Source of the DNA: Chloroflexi bacterium RBG_16_51_16
Lineage (GTDB): Bacteria; Chloroflexota; Anaerolineae; Anaerolineales; Villigracilaceae
Direction of reading: 5' to 3'
Assembly (NCBI GenBank): GCA_001796785.1
Contig: MGNL01000053.1
Span: 366 to 5,820 of the forward strand
DNA: 5,455 bases
The notes beneath the pieces were generated by a model. It was not told the origin of the DNA, made no database searches, and was given only the letters and a program-made list of their open reading frames with translations. The translations under genes and the position numbers were made by a program. Of this stretch, positions 5,296 through 5,455 are shown one piece after another. Each line of letters starts with the position of its first letter. Position 1 is the first letter of the stretch.

Positions 5296-5455
5296 ATGAC
5301 TGAAAATTATTGGAAGGATAAACAGGTGGTTGTCACCGGAGGGGCGGGTTTTCTCGGTCGATTTGTGGTTGAGAAACTCAAACAAAGGGGGGTAGTGGAC
5401 ATAATTATCCCCCGCATCGAAGACTACGATCTTACCGATCCCAATGCGATCCGTC
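5296..5455 (+). CDS. NAD(P)-dependent SDR resembling GDP-L-fucose synthase, 3' end outside the window
   Basis: Only the first 53 codons are visible. They begin MTENYWKDKQVVVTGGAGF and hold the Rossmann motif GGAGFLG (15-21). The second strand ends in IIIPRIEDYDLTD (36-48). This Pro-Arg and (Y)DL(T)D pattern at the end of strand 2 is typical of GDP-L-fucose synthase-like (WcaG/Fcl) enzymes, where the Arg helps bind NADP. The pattern differs from the Asp-ended strand 2 of the SDR just upstream, so the two are not simple duplicates and may use different cofactors. Family members carry out 3,5-epimerisation and 4-reduction of GDP-4-keto-6-deoxymannose; whether this one does is open, because the catalytic Ser-Tyr-Lys region and substrate lobe lie beyond the window. 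It is probably the third gene of the operon that starts with the regulator. Confidence 0.82.
   Translation, partial: MTENYWKDKQVVVTGGAGFLGRFVVEKLKQRGVVDIIIPRIEDYDLTDPNAIR

Noticed and set aside
4249..5357. Similar GC-rich stretches (GGGGCGGGTT) at the starts of both SDR genes
   Set aside because: They encode the shared Gly-rich Rossmann motif, and similarity does not extend beyond it, so this is not a DNA repeat or recombination site.

Overview
This window is a piece of a bacterial surface-polysaccharide or glycan biosynthesis locus. It has roughly balanced base composition and densely packed genes with no RNA genes. I see no mobile elements or CRISPR. The protein types present are a GT-C membrane glycosyltransferase, a methyltransferase/GT2 fusion, a small EPS-type winged-helix regulator and paired sugar-nucleotide SDR enzymes. 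This set is commonly met in environmental lineages such as Chloroflexota (Anaerolineae-like). That placement is an impression from the protein types, not something the sequence proves.

Layout: (1) Positions 1-1554, plus strand, hold the 3' part of a polytopic GT39-like lipid-carrier-dependent glycosyltransferase. Its frame is open to the left edge and carries the acidic WNPDE motif. (2) Only 8 bp separate it from a convergent two-gene minus-strand operon. That operon runs from the fusion gene (2227-3657: N-terminal SAM methyltransferase plus C-terminal GT2 glycosyltransferase) into a second, stand-alone SAM methyltransferase (1563-2210). (3) A divergent intergenic region of about 96 bp (3658-3753) holds a strong sigma70-type promoter facing right. 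Overlapping its -10 box and leader are three abutting copies of the 7-mer TTGAATT, one of them inverted, which end directly at the ATG of the next gene. (4) That gene (3754-4224) encodes a winged-helix regulator of the EPS-associated MarR-like type with an unusual short C-terminal domain. Its stop overlaps the start of an extended-SDR sugar-nucleotide epimerase/dehydratase (4221-5231). (5) After a 64 bp gap with no terminator, the start of a second SDR resembling GDP-L-fucose synthase (5296 to the edge) begins behind a good ribosome binding site.

How the parts may work together (inference): the two SDR enzymes would make an unusual nucleotide sugar. The GT2 and GT-C enzymes would transfer sugars, probably by way of a polyprenyl-phosphate carrier, and the two methyltransferases would methylate sugar or lipid intermediates. 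The regulator heads the nucleotide-sugar operon and probably binds the repeats over its own promoter. It could therefore act as an autoregulated switch, possibly for the divergent operon as well. The most interesting parts are this operator-promoter arrangement, the regulator's C-terminal domain and the methyltransferase-GT2 fusion.
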